In this document: positions 33,399-46,150 of the stretch, in pieces
Layout of the letters: every line of letters starts with the position of its first letter
How positions within the stretch are numbered: the stretch's first letter is position 1
NCBI GenBank assembly: GCA_037893225.1
Contig: JAZGUH010000090.1
Span: forward strand, 124,001-188,000
Reading direction: 5' to 3'
Origin: Hippasteria phrygiana
Taxonomy: Eukaryota; Echinodermata; Asteroidea; Valvatida; Goniasteridae
Length of the DNA stretch: 64,000 nucleotides
Notes under the pieces: generated by a model
The model's input: only the letters and a program-made list of their open reading frames with translations
Told to the model about the DNA's origin: nothing
The model's database searches: none
Made by a program: the position numbers and the translations under genes

Positions 33399-36300
33399 AA
33401 CGATGGCCGTAAGCCAGAGTGTCTATACCATTAGGTAAAATATATCTCTTAGTATCTAAAGGATTTAACGATTGCTTGACTTGAGCCTCCGTGTATATCA
33501 TGTGGCGCTCAGTTCCAAAACGAATCATCTTGTTTGAATAGCATTCGTTCGATAAAACGCATCGCTTATACTTTTCGTAAGATAGATCGTTGTTTATAAC
33601 CACTCGGTTTACGCCTTTGGCCTTCTTTATAATATCGTGTTCCCCGTATAAAATCGAGTACATCTTCGATCTGATGCAAGTAGCTTCGCTTATGACTTTT
33701 CCCCCGCATTCGTCTTTAAATTTGCCGATAACTTTCTTGTTAGTATCGTCGTATAAAAAGTGGTCTTTCTCGTAGTTAGAAAAATCGTACAAGTCAGACT
33801 GTTTTTCTAGATTCCGATAAACGTCTTTCGTATAAATAATCAAAAGAAGCGAGTCCGTGTCTGTATACATCAATCTTACTTTATCGCCATACGTCTTTTT
33901 TAATTGATTGTAATAAAAGTCGTACATTAGAGTCTTCGATAGGTCTAAGATACTAACGCCGCAGTAAATCGGTTTATTTAAATACGTTTTCTTTTTGTAC
34001 GATTCCACGAATGAGAGACCGCATTCTTTAAACGCAGTAGTAGACTTGTAACAAGGTTTAGAAACTATCTTTTCGTATTCTTTTACTTGATCGTTTCTCA
34101 GTAGCACACCATCTATTCTATTTCTGACATTTTCCATCGTTTTGCCGAATACAGAATTATTCATCAATTTGAAAAAATCTTTTTCGAAATCCGATTTTGC
34201 TTTCGTTCTGAGTTGCGTGTTTTTATCGATGTATGATTTCATCCAAGGTTTTTGTTTAAATTGTAACGCCCGATGTACTGTAGTTAGTTTTAGACCTAGC
34301 CTCAAACACTGTTTTAAATTGACGTAGTGCAATACATATTTTTCTTTGCGATATAGCGTACCTGTTAATTTTTTTACCTTAGCTCCATCTCCTATATCAC
34401 TCGCTAACTCTCGTTGATACTCCGATAACCATTCTTCAGGTATGATTATATTATCGGCGGCTAAAGGATAATCGTTGTGTAGATCGTGTAGTTCGGCTGG
34501 ATATTCCAGGTCAACTTCGAACATATATCCCGTTTTAGTATCATCTTTTAACGCCATGATACGATCGTGGGTAAATTGACTCGTACCGACCCATTTAAAT
34601 CCACCGTAAGGTAGCGGTCGACTCATGGCCCATCCGTAGAGGTTGTTGGCGTCTAGATAGAGAATATACGAATCGGGTTTATCTTGATCATAAGAAGCTA
34701 GGTACTTATTGTTGGCCTTGGCATAGCGACATGAGCCAACGCTCGATATTCCTCCCCTTTTTGCTTTTTCAAAAAATATATGTTTATCTATATCCGTCAA
34801 GAGCTCTAATTCTATTTTAGTGTGTCTCAGCAACGCGTCCCAACTTAATCCCGGTGCTGTGAAGTAGTTGGCGGGATCTAACTTGTAATTCATTCTACAC
34901 ATTTTTCTAAAATTCTCGAATACGCCGGCTAGTAATAGAGTATCCGCGGTTACGTATAAGTCGTGGTATTCGCCCATGTTTTTTATGTTAAAGGTCTGCC
35001 ATACTCGTTGCGCGCGCGAGTATTCTTCGTCCGTTATATGTTTATCCTTTAGAGCGCTGTAAAAATGGTGTTTAGCTGGAAGTTCAGTTTCGCTAAATCG
35101 TTCAAAGCTGTCCATGTACTCGTACGGATATACACCCTTTTGTAATAAGAGGTCTGCGTTCTCTTCACCATAACGTTTCAGGAGTAGCCTAAAGGCGTCT
35201 CTCGGGCAAGACATTACCAATTTGTCGAGACCGCTAGACATAAAATGAAACGAGTCTATAAATCTATATTGACCGATCGAAAATGAAATGTATTTTTCTG
35301 AATTTTTGGGTATACACCAGATATCTCGTTGATACTTGGAAATGCCCTGCATGATCAAGTGCGCGTCGTAGTTTTCTAAGTTGTGAAAGACAACCGGTAT
35401 TTTCGTTTCACCGGGTTTTACTCGTAATTTAAGATTACAGTAAGCGTGTGCGGCTCCTCTGTACTTGCCGGTGGTGTGACAATGATCTCTTACTTTTCGA
35501 AATTTGTTAATTTTCTTTTGGCAGAACATACATTTTTGGTCGATGTATCCTTTTTCGTTTTTGTACGTGTATTCTTCCAGTTCTTCTTTGCTTTTGGGTT
35601 CTACAGGTTCATAGCACTTGCAATTACACGAGTAATTTGGATAAATTGGTTTTTCGCAAATCCAGCACTCGTTAGAGTTTAGGTGTATCTTTTCTTCTTT
35701 TAGCGTATATATTATCGGCTTAATGCGAGCTAGTAATTCATTAATCTTAGGTTCGAGTTCTTGCAACGAGGTTATAAAATTGTCTATAGCGCGTTCACCT
35801 CTATAAGTCTTTCGCTTGATCCGTCGACCATCGCATCTCACTACAACGTACGAATAGCCGCAGGCTCTATGTTCGTGAGTTTTACCCTCAGTCTCTTTTT
35901 CTGGTACTTCTGTAGCTACACTCATACTCGGTACCAAGATAGATTCAAAGTCAGCGTATATGACATAGGGTGCATCTTGTAAATTCTTAAAGTTTTTAAA
36001 CATTAATTTGCTTTTGTCCAAGTATTTGTTCGCATTTTCATGCGGCATTTTAACGGTAGATAAAGCAGAGTCTATTCCTTCACAATCTTTTATGTGCCTG
36101 TCCAGCTTCTCTTTCGAACTAAAATGCGTTAAACATCTTAAGCAAAACAGTTTACGATGCTGACTATTGGTAACGCCAGATAAGAATCTAGGTAAGTCAT
36201 TTATCCAACAATAATGACCGTCATATAATAGCAAACTGATAGTTTCTATATCGTATGGTCTTTTAGATAAATATAGCGGATATATCAAGCCCCTTTTATC

Positions 36301-37350
36301 TTGCGGATATGTTTTATTTTTGCAGTCTGCGTCGTATCCCAACACGTTTATACTTATATCGTTTTGTCTTTCTATTCTCGCTATCTGATTTATAGGTGTG
36401 GGGAAGTCTATGTTGGTGAAGTTTAATCCATCATCGGTTTTATAATTAGAAGCTCTGTTTTTTTGCCAACAATACAGCGGGTTGTTTTCTATTTGGTTTT
36501 TAACTTTATCGGTATATATACCTAGGGCGGCTCTTAAACACCATCTTATACACTCTTGATCTTCATTTATGATGTTGACGGTTGCGTGTTTTTTAGTTAT
36601 ATATTCGGGTAGTTTTACGTAAGAAGCGCCTACCAGAGGGTTAACTCTGTTTATGTTAATGTAAAACGCGACTATTTTATCTATAGTCCAACCACTTCCT
36701 TTATTCGTATATTTATCTATCTGAGATAATATCATTTCGTATTGTTTCCCGATAGTCGTAGCTATCTCGCTCTTGTTTAATACTCGAGTTTGATAACTAA
36801 AATGAGTAGCGGTTGATTTTGTAGTCTCAACGCCTGATTTTTTTACATACTTTATTTTCATAGCGATCTGTAGTTTCATCGTTTTTATTTCTCTTAATTC
36901 AGCGACGATTTTATTTTTGATCATCGACGTATGGGTGTTGTAAAATTGCTCCGGATCGTCGATAAACAGACTCGGAATCAGTTCCAAATTTCGATAACTG
37001 TTTTCAAATCTTTTAGTCTCTCGAAATTCTGCTTCTCGAAAAGTATTTTGCTCCTTAAATCTTTTTATAGCTTCGACGTAATCTTTTTTTATCGCTCGAC
37101 CATTTCTACCCGAAGAAATAACTCGTAATTTTTTATCGCGCGCAAGTTGCGCTAACGAAGCTTTAGATCGTATTTTCAAATTTTTATACTTCCCTTCTTC
37201 TTCTTTTATAGCTCGAATATAATCTCGCCTGATATACGTATTACGGCGTCCTGTTGGTGGTCCTAAAGATAAGTTATACTTATCGATATATCTTTTTAAA
37301 GATATTTTATTCCATCTATTGTATCCTCGAATCATAGGTTGTGTTTCCAT
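33355..37350 (-). CDS. polB: Protein-primed family B DNA polymerase (1331 aa)
   Basis: This enzyme would replicate the linear element, priming from a terminal protein. Exonuclease motifs are YADFESI (D467, E469), FHNLENYD (D662) and YVTAD (D803). Polymerase motifs are LYLDANNLYG (D900, motif A), KLMNNSVFGK (1061-1070, motif B) and YTDTDS (1162-1167, motif C). A C2HC finger (C403, C406, H419, C423) precedes the exonuclease. Between exonuclease motifs I and II lie further Cys pairs (563-580) and an endonuclease VII-like segment (C607, C610, DHCH 622-625, H635, CN 638-639). Two basic helical repeats at about 10-50 and 60-97 resemble SAP-type DNA-binding units. All catalytic residues are present and the frame is unbroken. 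The start at 37350 is preceded by ATTATAAAAG. The 3' end overlaps paralog 3 by 44 bp. Confidence 0.96.
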   Translation of the reverse strand: METQPMIRGYNRWNKISLKRYIDKYNLSLGPPTGRRNTYIRRDYIRAIKEEEGKYKNLKIRSKASLAQLARDKKLRVISSGRNGRAIKKDYVEAIKRFKEQNTFREAEFRETKRFENSYRNLELIPSLFIDDPEQFYNTHTSMIKNKIVAELREIKTMKLQIAMKIKYVKKSGVETTKSTATHFSYQTRVLNKSEIATTIGKQYEMILSQIDKYTNKGSGWTIDKIVAFYININRVNPLVGASYVKLPEYITKKHATVNIINEDQECIRWCLRAALGIYTDKVKNQIENNPLYCWQKNRASNYKTDDGLNFTNIDFPTPINQIARIERQNDISINVLGYDADCKNKTYPQDKRGLIYPLYLSKRPYDIETISLLLYDGHYCWINDLPRFLSGVTNSQHRKLFCLRCLTHFSSKEKLDRHIKDCEGIDSALSTVKMPHENANKYLDKSKLMFKNFKNLQDAPYVIYADFESILVPSMSVATEVPEKETEGKTHEHRACGYSYVVVRCDGRRIKRKTYRGERAIDNFITSLQELEPKINELLARIKPIIYTLKEEKIHLNSNECWICEKPIYPNYSCNCKCYEPVEPKSKEELEEYTYKNEKGYIDQKCMFCQKKINKFRKVRDHCHTTGKYRGAAHAYCNLKLRVKPGETKIPVVFHNLENYDAHLIMQGISKYQRDIWCIPKNSEKYISFSIGQYRFIDSFHFMSSGLDKLVMSCPRDAFRLLLKRYGEENADLLLQKGVYPYEYMDSFERFSETELPAKHHFYSALKDKHITDEEYSRAQRVWQTFNIKNMGEYHDLYVTADTLLLAGVFENFRKMCRMNYKLDPANYFTAPGLSWDALLRHTKIELELLTDIDKHIFFEKAKRGGISSVGSCRYAKANNKYLASYDQDKPDSYILYLDANNLYGWAMSRPLPYGGFKWVGTSQFTHDRIMALKDDTKTGYMFEVDLEYPAELHDLHNDYPLAADNIIIPEEWLSEYQRELASDIGDGAKVKKLTGTLYRKEKYVLHYVNLKQCLRLGLKLTTVHRALQFKQKPWMKSYIDKNTQLRTKAKSDFEKDFFKLMNNSVFGKTMENVRNRIDGVLLRNDQVKEYEKIVSKPCYKSTTAFKECGLSFVESYKKKTYLNKPIYCGVSILDLSKTLMYDFYYNQLKKTYGDKVRLMYTDTDSLLLIIYTKDVYRNLEKQSDLYDFSNYEKDHFLYDDTNKKVIGKFKDECGGKVISEATCIRSKMYSILYGEHDIIKKAKGVNRVVINNDLSYEKYKRCVLSNECYSNKMIRFGTERHMIYTEAQVKQSLNPLDTKRYILPNGIDTLAYGHRSSQNKTIDKYLLEK

Positions 37351-37442
37351 CTTTTATAATAGCAATATAATATTTTTTAAAAAAATAAAAAATTATTTAA
37401 TTTTTTTTGGCTTGCTATAAATTATGTTATTTTAGGAGCAGA
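37351..37442 (-). promoter_or_regulatory. AT-rich polymerase leader between gene start and right inverted repeat
   Basis: The minus strand reads ATTATAAAAG directly before the polymerase ATG. Further upstream are long A/T runs and another TATAA-like stretch. No coding frame is visible. This 92-bp stretch must hold the polymerase promoter unless it lies in the inverted repeat. Confidence 0.45.
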
Positions 37443-37675
37443 GCCCGGGCGCCCCGGATATTTAGTACGCTTGTGGGATATGGAAAATATTTTTTATTTT
37501 CTTGATTTTGTGCTAATTTTGGTGTGTAGTACCCCAGCAAAAATTTGAATTAAATTTGGGCTATTTTTAGACTATTTTGGTTTTTTTTAAATTTGACGTA
37601 TGTACCTACAGTAAAATTGGGGAAGAAAGTGAAAAATCGGGTTTTGTCGCTGAATCGGCAAATCCCTATACTACT
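37443..37675 (-). repeat. Right terminal inverted repeat of the element
   Basis: This is the reverse complement of 21533-21765. The outer 211 bp (37465-37675) match exactly by direct reading. The inner GC-rich block GCCCGGGCGCCC (37443-37454) is conserved beyond a 10-bp diverged stretch. The end reads CCCTATACTACT, then satellite resumes. Confidence 0.95.
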
Positions 37676-37680
37676 TGGCC
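37675..37680. repeat. Target-site duplication, right copy (TTGGCC)
   Basis: After the inverted repeat the satellite resumes with TGGCCGGAAAG, repeating the TGGCC found before the left end. The first T at 37675 can belong either to the inverted repeat or to a 6-bp duplication. Confidence 0.85.
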
Positions 37681-40600
37681 GGAAAGAAAATAAACATTGC
37701 GAGGTTTGAATTTTCTCCACAAGTGTTAACTCTAAGAAGCCGCCGATAATTGCAACATGTAGCGCCAGATCTAAGCTATCCATACATGTCAAAATTACTG
37801 AATTTGGTTTATATTTCATGCAATTATGAATGAGTAAAGCAAGTCCATACCCCAGGGAATTTGACAGGCATGGAGCAATAAATAAAAGGTAATCTGCACA
37901 CAGATGGTGGCCGGGAAGAAAATAAACATTGCGAGGTTTGAATTTTCTCCACAAGTGTTAACTCTAAGAAGCCGCCGATAATTGCAACATGTAGCGCCAG
38001 ATCTAAGCTATCCATACATCTCAAAATTACTGAATTTGGTTGATATTTCATGCAATTATGAATGAGTAAAGCAAGTCCATACCCCAGGGAATTTGACATG
38101 CATGGAGCAATAAATAGACGGTAACATGTACACAGATGTTGGCCGGAAAGAAAATAAACATTGCGAGGTTTGAATTTTCTCCACAAGTTTTAACTCTAAG
38201 AAGCCGCCGATGATTGCAACATGTAGCGCCAGATCTAAGCTATCCATACATGTCAAAATTACTGTATTTGGTTGATATTTCATGCAATTATGAATGAGTA
38301 AAGCAAGTCATACCCCTGGGAATTTGACAGGCATGGAGCAATAAATAGAAGGTAATATGCACACATATGTTGGCCGGAAAGAAAATACACATTGCGAGGT
38401 TTGAATTTTCTCCACAAGTTTTAACTCTAAGAAGCCGCCGATAATTGCAACATGTAGCGCCAGATCTAAGCTATCCATACATGTCAAAATTACTGAATTT
38501 GGTTGATATTTCATGCAATTATGAATGAGTAAAGCAAGTCCATACCCCAGGGAATTTGACAGGCATGGAGCAATAAATAAAAGGTAATCTGCACACAGAT
38601 GGTGGCCGGGAAGAAAATAAACATTGCGAGGTTTGTATTTTCTCCACAAGTGTTAACTCTAAGAAGCCGCCGATAATTGCAACATGTAGCGCCAGATCTA
38701 AGCTATCCATACATGTCAAAATTACTGAATTTGGTTGATATTTCATGCAATTATGAATGAGTAAAGCAAGTCCATACCCCAGGGAATTTGACAGGCATGG
38801 AGCAATACATAAAAGGTAATCTGCACACAGATGGTGGCCGGGAAGAAAATAAACATTGCGAGGTTTGAATTTTCTCCACACGTGTTAACTCTAAGAAGCC
38901 GCCGATAATTGCAACATGTAGCGCCAGATCTAAGCTATCCATACATGTCAAAATTACTGAATTTGGTTGATATTTCATGCAATTATGAATGAGTAAAGCA
39001 AGTCATACCCCAGGGAATTTGACAGGCATGGAGCAATAAATAGAAGGTAATATGCACACAGATGTTGGCCGGAAAGAAAATACACATTGCGAGGTTTGAA
39101 TTTTCTCCACACGTTTTAACTCTAAGAAGCCGCCGATAATTGCAACATGTAGCGCCAGATCTAAGCTATCCATACATGTCAAAATTACTGAATTTGGTTG
39201 ATATTTCATGCAATTATGAATGAGTAAAGCAAGTCATACCCCAGGGAATTTGACAGGCATGGAGCAATAAATAGAAGGTAATATGCACACAGATGTTGGC
39301 CGGAAAGAAAATACACATTGCGAGGTTTGAATTTTCTCCACACGTTTTAACTCTAAGAAGCCGCCGATAATTGCAACATGTAGCGCCAGATCTAAGCTAT
39401 CCATACATGTCAAAATTACTGAATTTGGTTGATATTTCATGCAATTATGAATGAGTAAAGCAAGTCATACCCCAGGGAATTTGACAGGCATGGAGCAATA
39501 AATAGAAGGTAATATGCACACAGATGTTGGCCGGAAAGAAAATACACATTGCGAGGTTTGAATTTTCTCCACACGTTTTAACTCTAAGAAGCCGCCGATA
39601 ATTGCAACATGTAGCGCCAGATCTAAGCTATCCATACATGTCAAAATTACTGAATTTGGTTGATATTTCATGCAATTATGAATGAGTAAAGCAAGTCATA
39701 CCCCAGGGAATTTGACAGGCATGGAGCAATAAATAGAAGGTAATATGCACACAGATGTTGGCCGGAAAGAAAATACACATTGCGAGGTTTGAATTTTCTC
39801 CACAAGTTTTAACTCTAAGAAGCCGCCGATAATTGCAACATGTAGCGCCAGATCTAAGCTATCCATACATGTCAAAATTACTGAATTTGGTTGATATTTC
39901 ATGCAATTATGAATGAGTAAAGCAAGTCCATACCCCAGGGAATTTGACAGGCATGGAGCAATAAATAGAAGGTAATCTGCACACAGATGGTGGCCGGGAA
40001 GAAAATAAACATTGCGAGGTTTGAATTTTCTCCACAAGTGTTAACTCTAAGAAGCCGCCGATAATTGCAACATGTAGCGCCAGATCTAAGCTATCCATAC
40101 ATGTCAAAATTACTGAATTTGGTTGATATTTCATGCAATTATGAATGAGTAAAGCAAGTCATACCCTAGGGAATTTGACAGGCATGGAGCAATAAATAGA
40201 CGGTAATATGCACACAGATGTTGGCCGGAAAGAAAATAAACTTTGCGAGGTTTTAATTTTCTCCACAAGTGTTAACTCTAAGAAGCCGCCGATAATTGCA
40301 ACATGTAGCGCCAGATCTAAGCTATCCATACATGTCAAAATTACTGAATTTGGTTTATATTTCATGCAATTATGAATGAGTAAAGCAAGTCCATACCCCA
40401 GGGAATTTGACAGGCATGGAGCAATAAATAAAAGGTAATCTGCACACAGATGGTGGCCGGGAAGAAAATAAACATTGCGAGGTTTGAATTTTCTCCACAA
40501 GTGTTAACTCTAAGAAGCCGCCGATAATTGCAACATGTAGCGCCAGATCTAAGCTATCCATACATCTCAAAATTACTGAATTTGGTTGATATTTCATGCA

Positions 40601-42936
40601 ATTATGAATGAGTAAAGCAAGTCCATACCCCAGGGAATTTGACATGCATGGAGCAATAAATAGACGGTAACATGTACACAGATGTTGGCCGGAAAGAAAA
40701 TAAACATTGCGAGGTTTGAATTTTCTTCACAAGTTTTAACTCTAGGAAGCCGCCGATGATTGCAACATGTAGCGCCAGATCTAAGCTATCCATACATGTC
40801 AAAATTACTGAATTTGGTTGATATTTCATGCAATTATGAATGAGTAAAGCAAGTCATACCCCAGGGAATTTGACAGGCATGGAGCAATAAATAGAAGGTA
40901 ATATGCACACAGATGTTGGCCGGAAAGAAAATACACATTGCGAGGTTTGAATTTTCTCCACACGTTTTAACTCTAAGAAGCCGCCGATAATTGCAACATG
41001 TAGCGCCAGATCTAAGCTATCCATACATGTCAAAATTACTGAATTTGGTTGATATTTCATGCAATTATGAATGAGTAAAGCAAGTCATACCCCAGGGAAT
41101 TTGACAGGCATGGAGCAATAAATAGAAGGTAATATGCACACAGATGTTGGCCGGAAAGAAAATACACATTGCGAGGTTTGAATTTTCTCCACACGTTTTA
41201 ACTCTAAGAAGCCGCCGATAATTGCAACATGTAGCGCCAGATCTAAGCTATCCATACATGTCAAAATTACTGAATTTGGTTGATATTTCATGCAATTATG
41301 AATGAGTAAAGCAAGTCATACCCCAGGGAATTTGACAGGCATGGAGCAATAAATAGAAGGTAATATGCACACAGATGTTGGCCGGAAAGAAAATACACAT
41401 TGCGAGGTTTGAATTTTCTCCACAAGTTTTAACTCTAAGAAGCCGCCGATAATTGCAACATGTAGCGCCAGATCTAAGCTATCTATACATGTCAAAATTA
41501 CTGAATTTGGTTGATATTTCATGCAATTATGAATGAGTAAAGCAAGTCCATACCCCAGGGAATTTGACAGGCATGGAGCAATAAATAGAAGGTAATCTGC
41601 ACACAGATGGTGGCCGGGAAGAAAATAAACATTGCGAGGTTTGAATTTTCTCCACAAGTGTTAACTCTAAGAAGCCGCCGATAATTGCAACATGTAGCGC
41701 CAGATCTAAGCTATCCATACATGTCAAAATTACTGAATTTGGTTGATATTTCATGCAATTATGAATGAGTAAAGCAAGTCATACCCTAGGGAATTTGACA
41801 GGCATGGAGCAATAAATAGACGGTAATATGCACACAGATGTTGGCCGGAAAGAAAATAAACTTTGCGAGGTTTGAATTTTCTCCACAAGTGTTAACTCTA
41901 AGAAGCCGCCGATAATTGCAACATGTAGCGCCAGATCTAAGCTATCCATACATGTCAAAATTACTGAATTTGGTTGATATTTCATGCAATTATGAATGAG
42001 TAAAGCAAGTCATACCCTAGGGAATTTGACAGGCATGGAGCAATAAATAGACGGTAATATGCACACAGATGTTGGCCGGAAAGAAAATAAACTTTGCGAG
42101 GTTTTAATTTTCTCCACAAGTGTTAACTCTAAGAAGCCGCCGATAATTGCAACATGTAGCGCCAGATCTAAGCTATCCATACATGTCAAAATTACTGAAT
42201 TTGGTTTATATTTCATGCAATTATGAATGAGTAAAGCAAGTCCATACCCCAGGGAATTTGACAGGCATGGAGCAATAAATAAAAGGTAATCTGCACACAG
42301 ATGGTGGCCGGGAAGAAAATAAACATTGCGAGGTTTGAATTTTCTCCACAAGTGTTAACTCTAAGAAGCCGCCGATAATTGCAACATGTAGCGCCAGATC
42401 TAAGCTATCCATACATCTCAAAATTACTGAATTTGGTTGATATTTCATGCAATTATGAATGAGTAAAGCAAGTCCATACCCCAGGGAATTTGACATGCAT
42501 GGAGCAATAAATAGACGGTAACATGTACACAGATGTTGGCCGGAAAGAAAATAAACATTGCGAGGTTTGAATTTTCTCCACAAGTTTTAACTCTAGGAAG
42601 CCGCCGATGATTGCAACATGTAGCGCCAGATCTAAGCTATCCATACATGTCAAAATTACGGTATTTGGTTGATATTTCATGCAATTATGAATGAGTAGAG
42701 CAAGTCCATACCCCAGGGAATTTGACAGGCATGGAGCAATAAATAGAAGGTAATATGCACACAGATGTTGGCCGGAAAGAAAATAAACATTGCGAGGTTT
42801 GAATTTTCTCCACAAGTTTTTACTCTAAGAAGCCGCCGATGATTGCAACATGTAGCGCCAGATCTAAGCTATCCATACATGTCAAAATTACTGTATTTGG
42901 TTGATATTTCATGCAATTATGAATGAGTAAAGCAAG

Positions 42937-45900
42937 TCATACCCCTGGGAATTTGACAGGCATGGAGCAATAAATAGAAGGTAATATGCACACAGATGTT
43001 GGCCGGAAAGAAAATACACATTGCGAGGTTTGAATTTTCTCCACAAGTTTTAACTCTAAGAAGCCGCCGATAATTGCAACATGTAGCGCCAGATCTAAGC
43101 TATCCATACATGTCAAAATTACTGAATTTGGTTGATATTTCATGCAATTATGAATGAGTAAAGCAAGTCCATACCCCAGGGAATTTGACAGGCATGGAGC
43201 AATAAATAAAAGGTAATCTGCACACAGATGGTGGCCGGGAAGAAAATAAACATTGCGAGGTTTGTATTTTCTCCACAAGTGTTAACTCTAAGAAGCCGCC
43301 GATAATTGCAACATGTAGCGCCAGATCTAAGCTATCCATACATGTCAAAATTACTGAATTTGGTTGATATTTCATGCAATTATGAATGAGTAAAGCAAGT
43401 CCATACCCCAGGGAATTTGACAGGCATGGAGCAATACATAAAAGGTAATCTGCACACAGATGGTGGCCGGGAAGAAAATAAACATTGCGAGGTTTGAATT
43501 TTCTCCACACGTGTTAACTCTAAGAAGCCGCCGATAATTGCAACATGTAGCGCCAGATCTAAGCTATCCATACATGTCAAAATTACTGAATTTGGTTGAT
43601 ATTTCATGCAATTATGAATGAGTAAAGCAAGTCCATACCCCAGGGAATTTGACATGCATGGAGCAATAAATAGACGGTAATATGTACACAGATGTTGGCC
43701 GGAAAGAAAATAAACATTGCGAGGTTTGAATTTTCTCCACACGTGTTAACTCTAAGAAGCCGCCGATAATTGCAACATGTAGCGCCAGATCTAAGCTATC
43801 CATACATGTCAAAATTACTGAATTTGGTTGATATTTCATGCAATTATGAATGAGTAAAGCAAGTCATACCCCAGGGAATTTGACAGGCATGGAGCAATAA
43901 ATAGAAGGTAATATGCACACAGATGTTGGCCGGAAAGAAAATACACATTGCGAGGTTTGAATTTTCTCCACACGTTTTAACTCTAAGAAGCCGCCGATAA
44001 TTGCAACATGTAGCGCCAGATCTAAGCTATCCATACATGTCAAAATTACTGAATTTGGTTGATATTTCATGCAATTATGAATGAGTAAAGCAAGTCATAC
44101 CCCAGGGAATTTGACAGGCATGGAGCAATAAATAGAAGGTAATATGCACACAGATGTTGGCCGGAAAGAAAATACACATTGCGAGGTTTGAATTTTCTCC
44201 ACACGTTTTAACTCTAAGAAGCCGCCGATAATTGCAACATGTAGCGCCAGATCTAAGCTATCCATACATGTCAAAATTACTGAATTTGGTTGATATTTCA
44301 TGCAATTATGAATGAGTAAAGCAAGTCATACCCCAGGGAATTTGACAGGCATGGAGCAATAAATAAAAGGTAATCTGCACACAGATGGTGGCCGGGAAGA
44401 AAATAAACATTGCGAGGTTTGTATTTTCTCCACAAGTGTTAACTCTAAGAAGCCGCCGATAATTGCAACATGTAGCGCCAGATCTAAGCTATCCATACAT
44501 GTCAAAATTACTGAATTTGGTTGATATTTCATGCAATTATGAATGAGTAAAGCAAGTCCATACCCCAGGGAATTTGACAGGCATGGAGCAATAAATAGAA
44601 GGTAATATGCACACAGATGTTGGCCGGAAAGAAAATAAACATTGCGAGGTTTGAATTTTCTCCACAAGTTTTTACTCTAAGAAGCCGCCGATGATTGCAA
44701 CATGTAGCGCCAGATCTAAGCTATCCATACATGTCAAAATTACTGTATTTGGTTGATATTTCATGCAATTATGAATGAGTAAAGCAAGTCATACCCCTGG
44801 GAATTTGACAGGCATGGAGCAATAAATAGAAGGTAATATGCACACAGATGTTGGCCGGAAAGAAAATACACATTGCGAGGTTTGAATTTTCTCCACAAGT
44901 TTTAACTCTAAGAAGCCGCCGATAATTGCAACATGTAGCGCCAGATCTAAGCTATCCATACATGTCAAAATTACTGAATTTGGTTGATATTTCATGCAAT
45001 TATGAATGAGTAAAGCAAGTCCATACCCCAGGGAATTTGACAGGCATGGAGCAATAAATAAAAGGTAATCTGCACACAGATGGTGGCCGGGAAGAAAATA
45101 AACATTGCGAGGTTTGTATTTTCTCCACAAGTGTTAACTCTAAGAAGCCGCCGATAATTGCAACATGTAGCGCCAGATCTAAGCTATCCATACATGTCAA
45201 AATTACTGAATTTGGTTGATATTTCATGCAATTATGAATGAGTAAAGCAAGTCCATACCCCAGGGAATTTGACAGGCATGGAGCAATACATAAAAGGTAA
45301 TCTGCACACAGATGGTGGCCGGGAAGAAAATAAACATTGCGAGGTTTGAATTTTCTCCACACGTGTTAACTCTAAGAAGCCGCCGATAATTGCAACATGT
45401 AGCGCCAGATCTAAGCTATCCATACATGTCAAAATTACTGAATTTGGTTGATATTTCATGCAATTATGAATGAGTAAAGCAAGTCCATACCCCAGGGAAT
45501 TTGACATGCATGGAGCAATAAATAGACGGTAATATGTACACAGATGTTGGCCGGAAAGAAAATAAACATTGCGAGGTTTGAATTTTCTCCACACGTGTTA
45601 ACTCTAAGAAGCCGCCGATAATTGCAACATGTAGCGCCAGATCTAAGCTATCCATACATGTCAAAATTACTGAATTTGGTTGATATTTCATGCAATTATG
45701 AATGAGTAAAGCAAGTCATACCCCAGGGAATTTGACAGGCATGGAGCAATAAATAGAAGGTAATATGCACACAGATGTTGGCCGGAAAGAAAATACACAT
45801 TGCGAGGTTTGAATTTTCTCCACACGTTTTAACTCTAAGAAGCCGCCGATAATTGCAACATGTAGCGCCAGATCTAAGCTATCCATACATGTCAAAATTA

Positions 45901-46150
45901 CTGAATTTGGTTGATATTTCATGCAATTATGAATGAGTAAAGCAAGTCATACCCCAGGGAATTTGACAGGCATGGAGCAATAAATAGAAGGTAATATGCA
46001 CACAGATGTTGGCCGGAAAGAAAATACACATTGCGAGGTTTGAATTTTCTCCACACGTTTTAACTCTAAGAAGCCGCCGATAATTGCAACATGTAGCGCC
46101 AGATCTAAGCTATCCATACATGTCAAAATTACTGAATTTGGTTGATATTT
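42937..46150. repeat. Higher-order repeat, 1852-bp (8-monomer) period
   Basis: Monomer variants from 42937 recur at 44789, exactly 1852 bp later, including the diagnostic CATACCCCTGGG unit. The second copy departs from the first after about six monomers, near 46150. Confidence 0.7.

Larger units (their letters stand above)
21533..37675. mobile_element. Polinton/Maverick (adintovirus-like) DNA transposon, complete
   Basis: A 16.1-kb insertion is bounded by inverted terminal repeats starting 5'-AG and flanked by a 5-6 bp target duplication in satellite DNA. It encodes the Polinton hallmark set: family B DNA polymerase with protein-primed type architecture, retroviral-type integrase, A32-like packaging ATPase and double-jelly-roll major capsid protein, plus several virion-like small proteins. 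Size and gene content fit Polintons and adintoviruses, which usually span about 15-20 kb. An adenain-like protease, usual in this group, was not found. One gene, the capsid, carries an early stop codon. Whether it should be called transposon or endogenous virus cannot be settled from sequence alone. Confidence 0.95.

Noticed and set aside
21533..37675. Protist host such as Trichomonas, which also carries many Mavericks
   Set aside because: Several accessory proteins resemble families I recall from invertebrate elements, and long 231-bp higher-order satellite arrays fit an animal better. This is not proven; the host stays uncertain.
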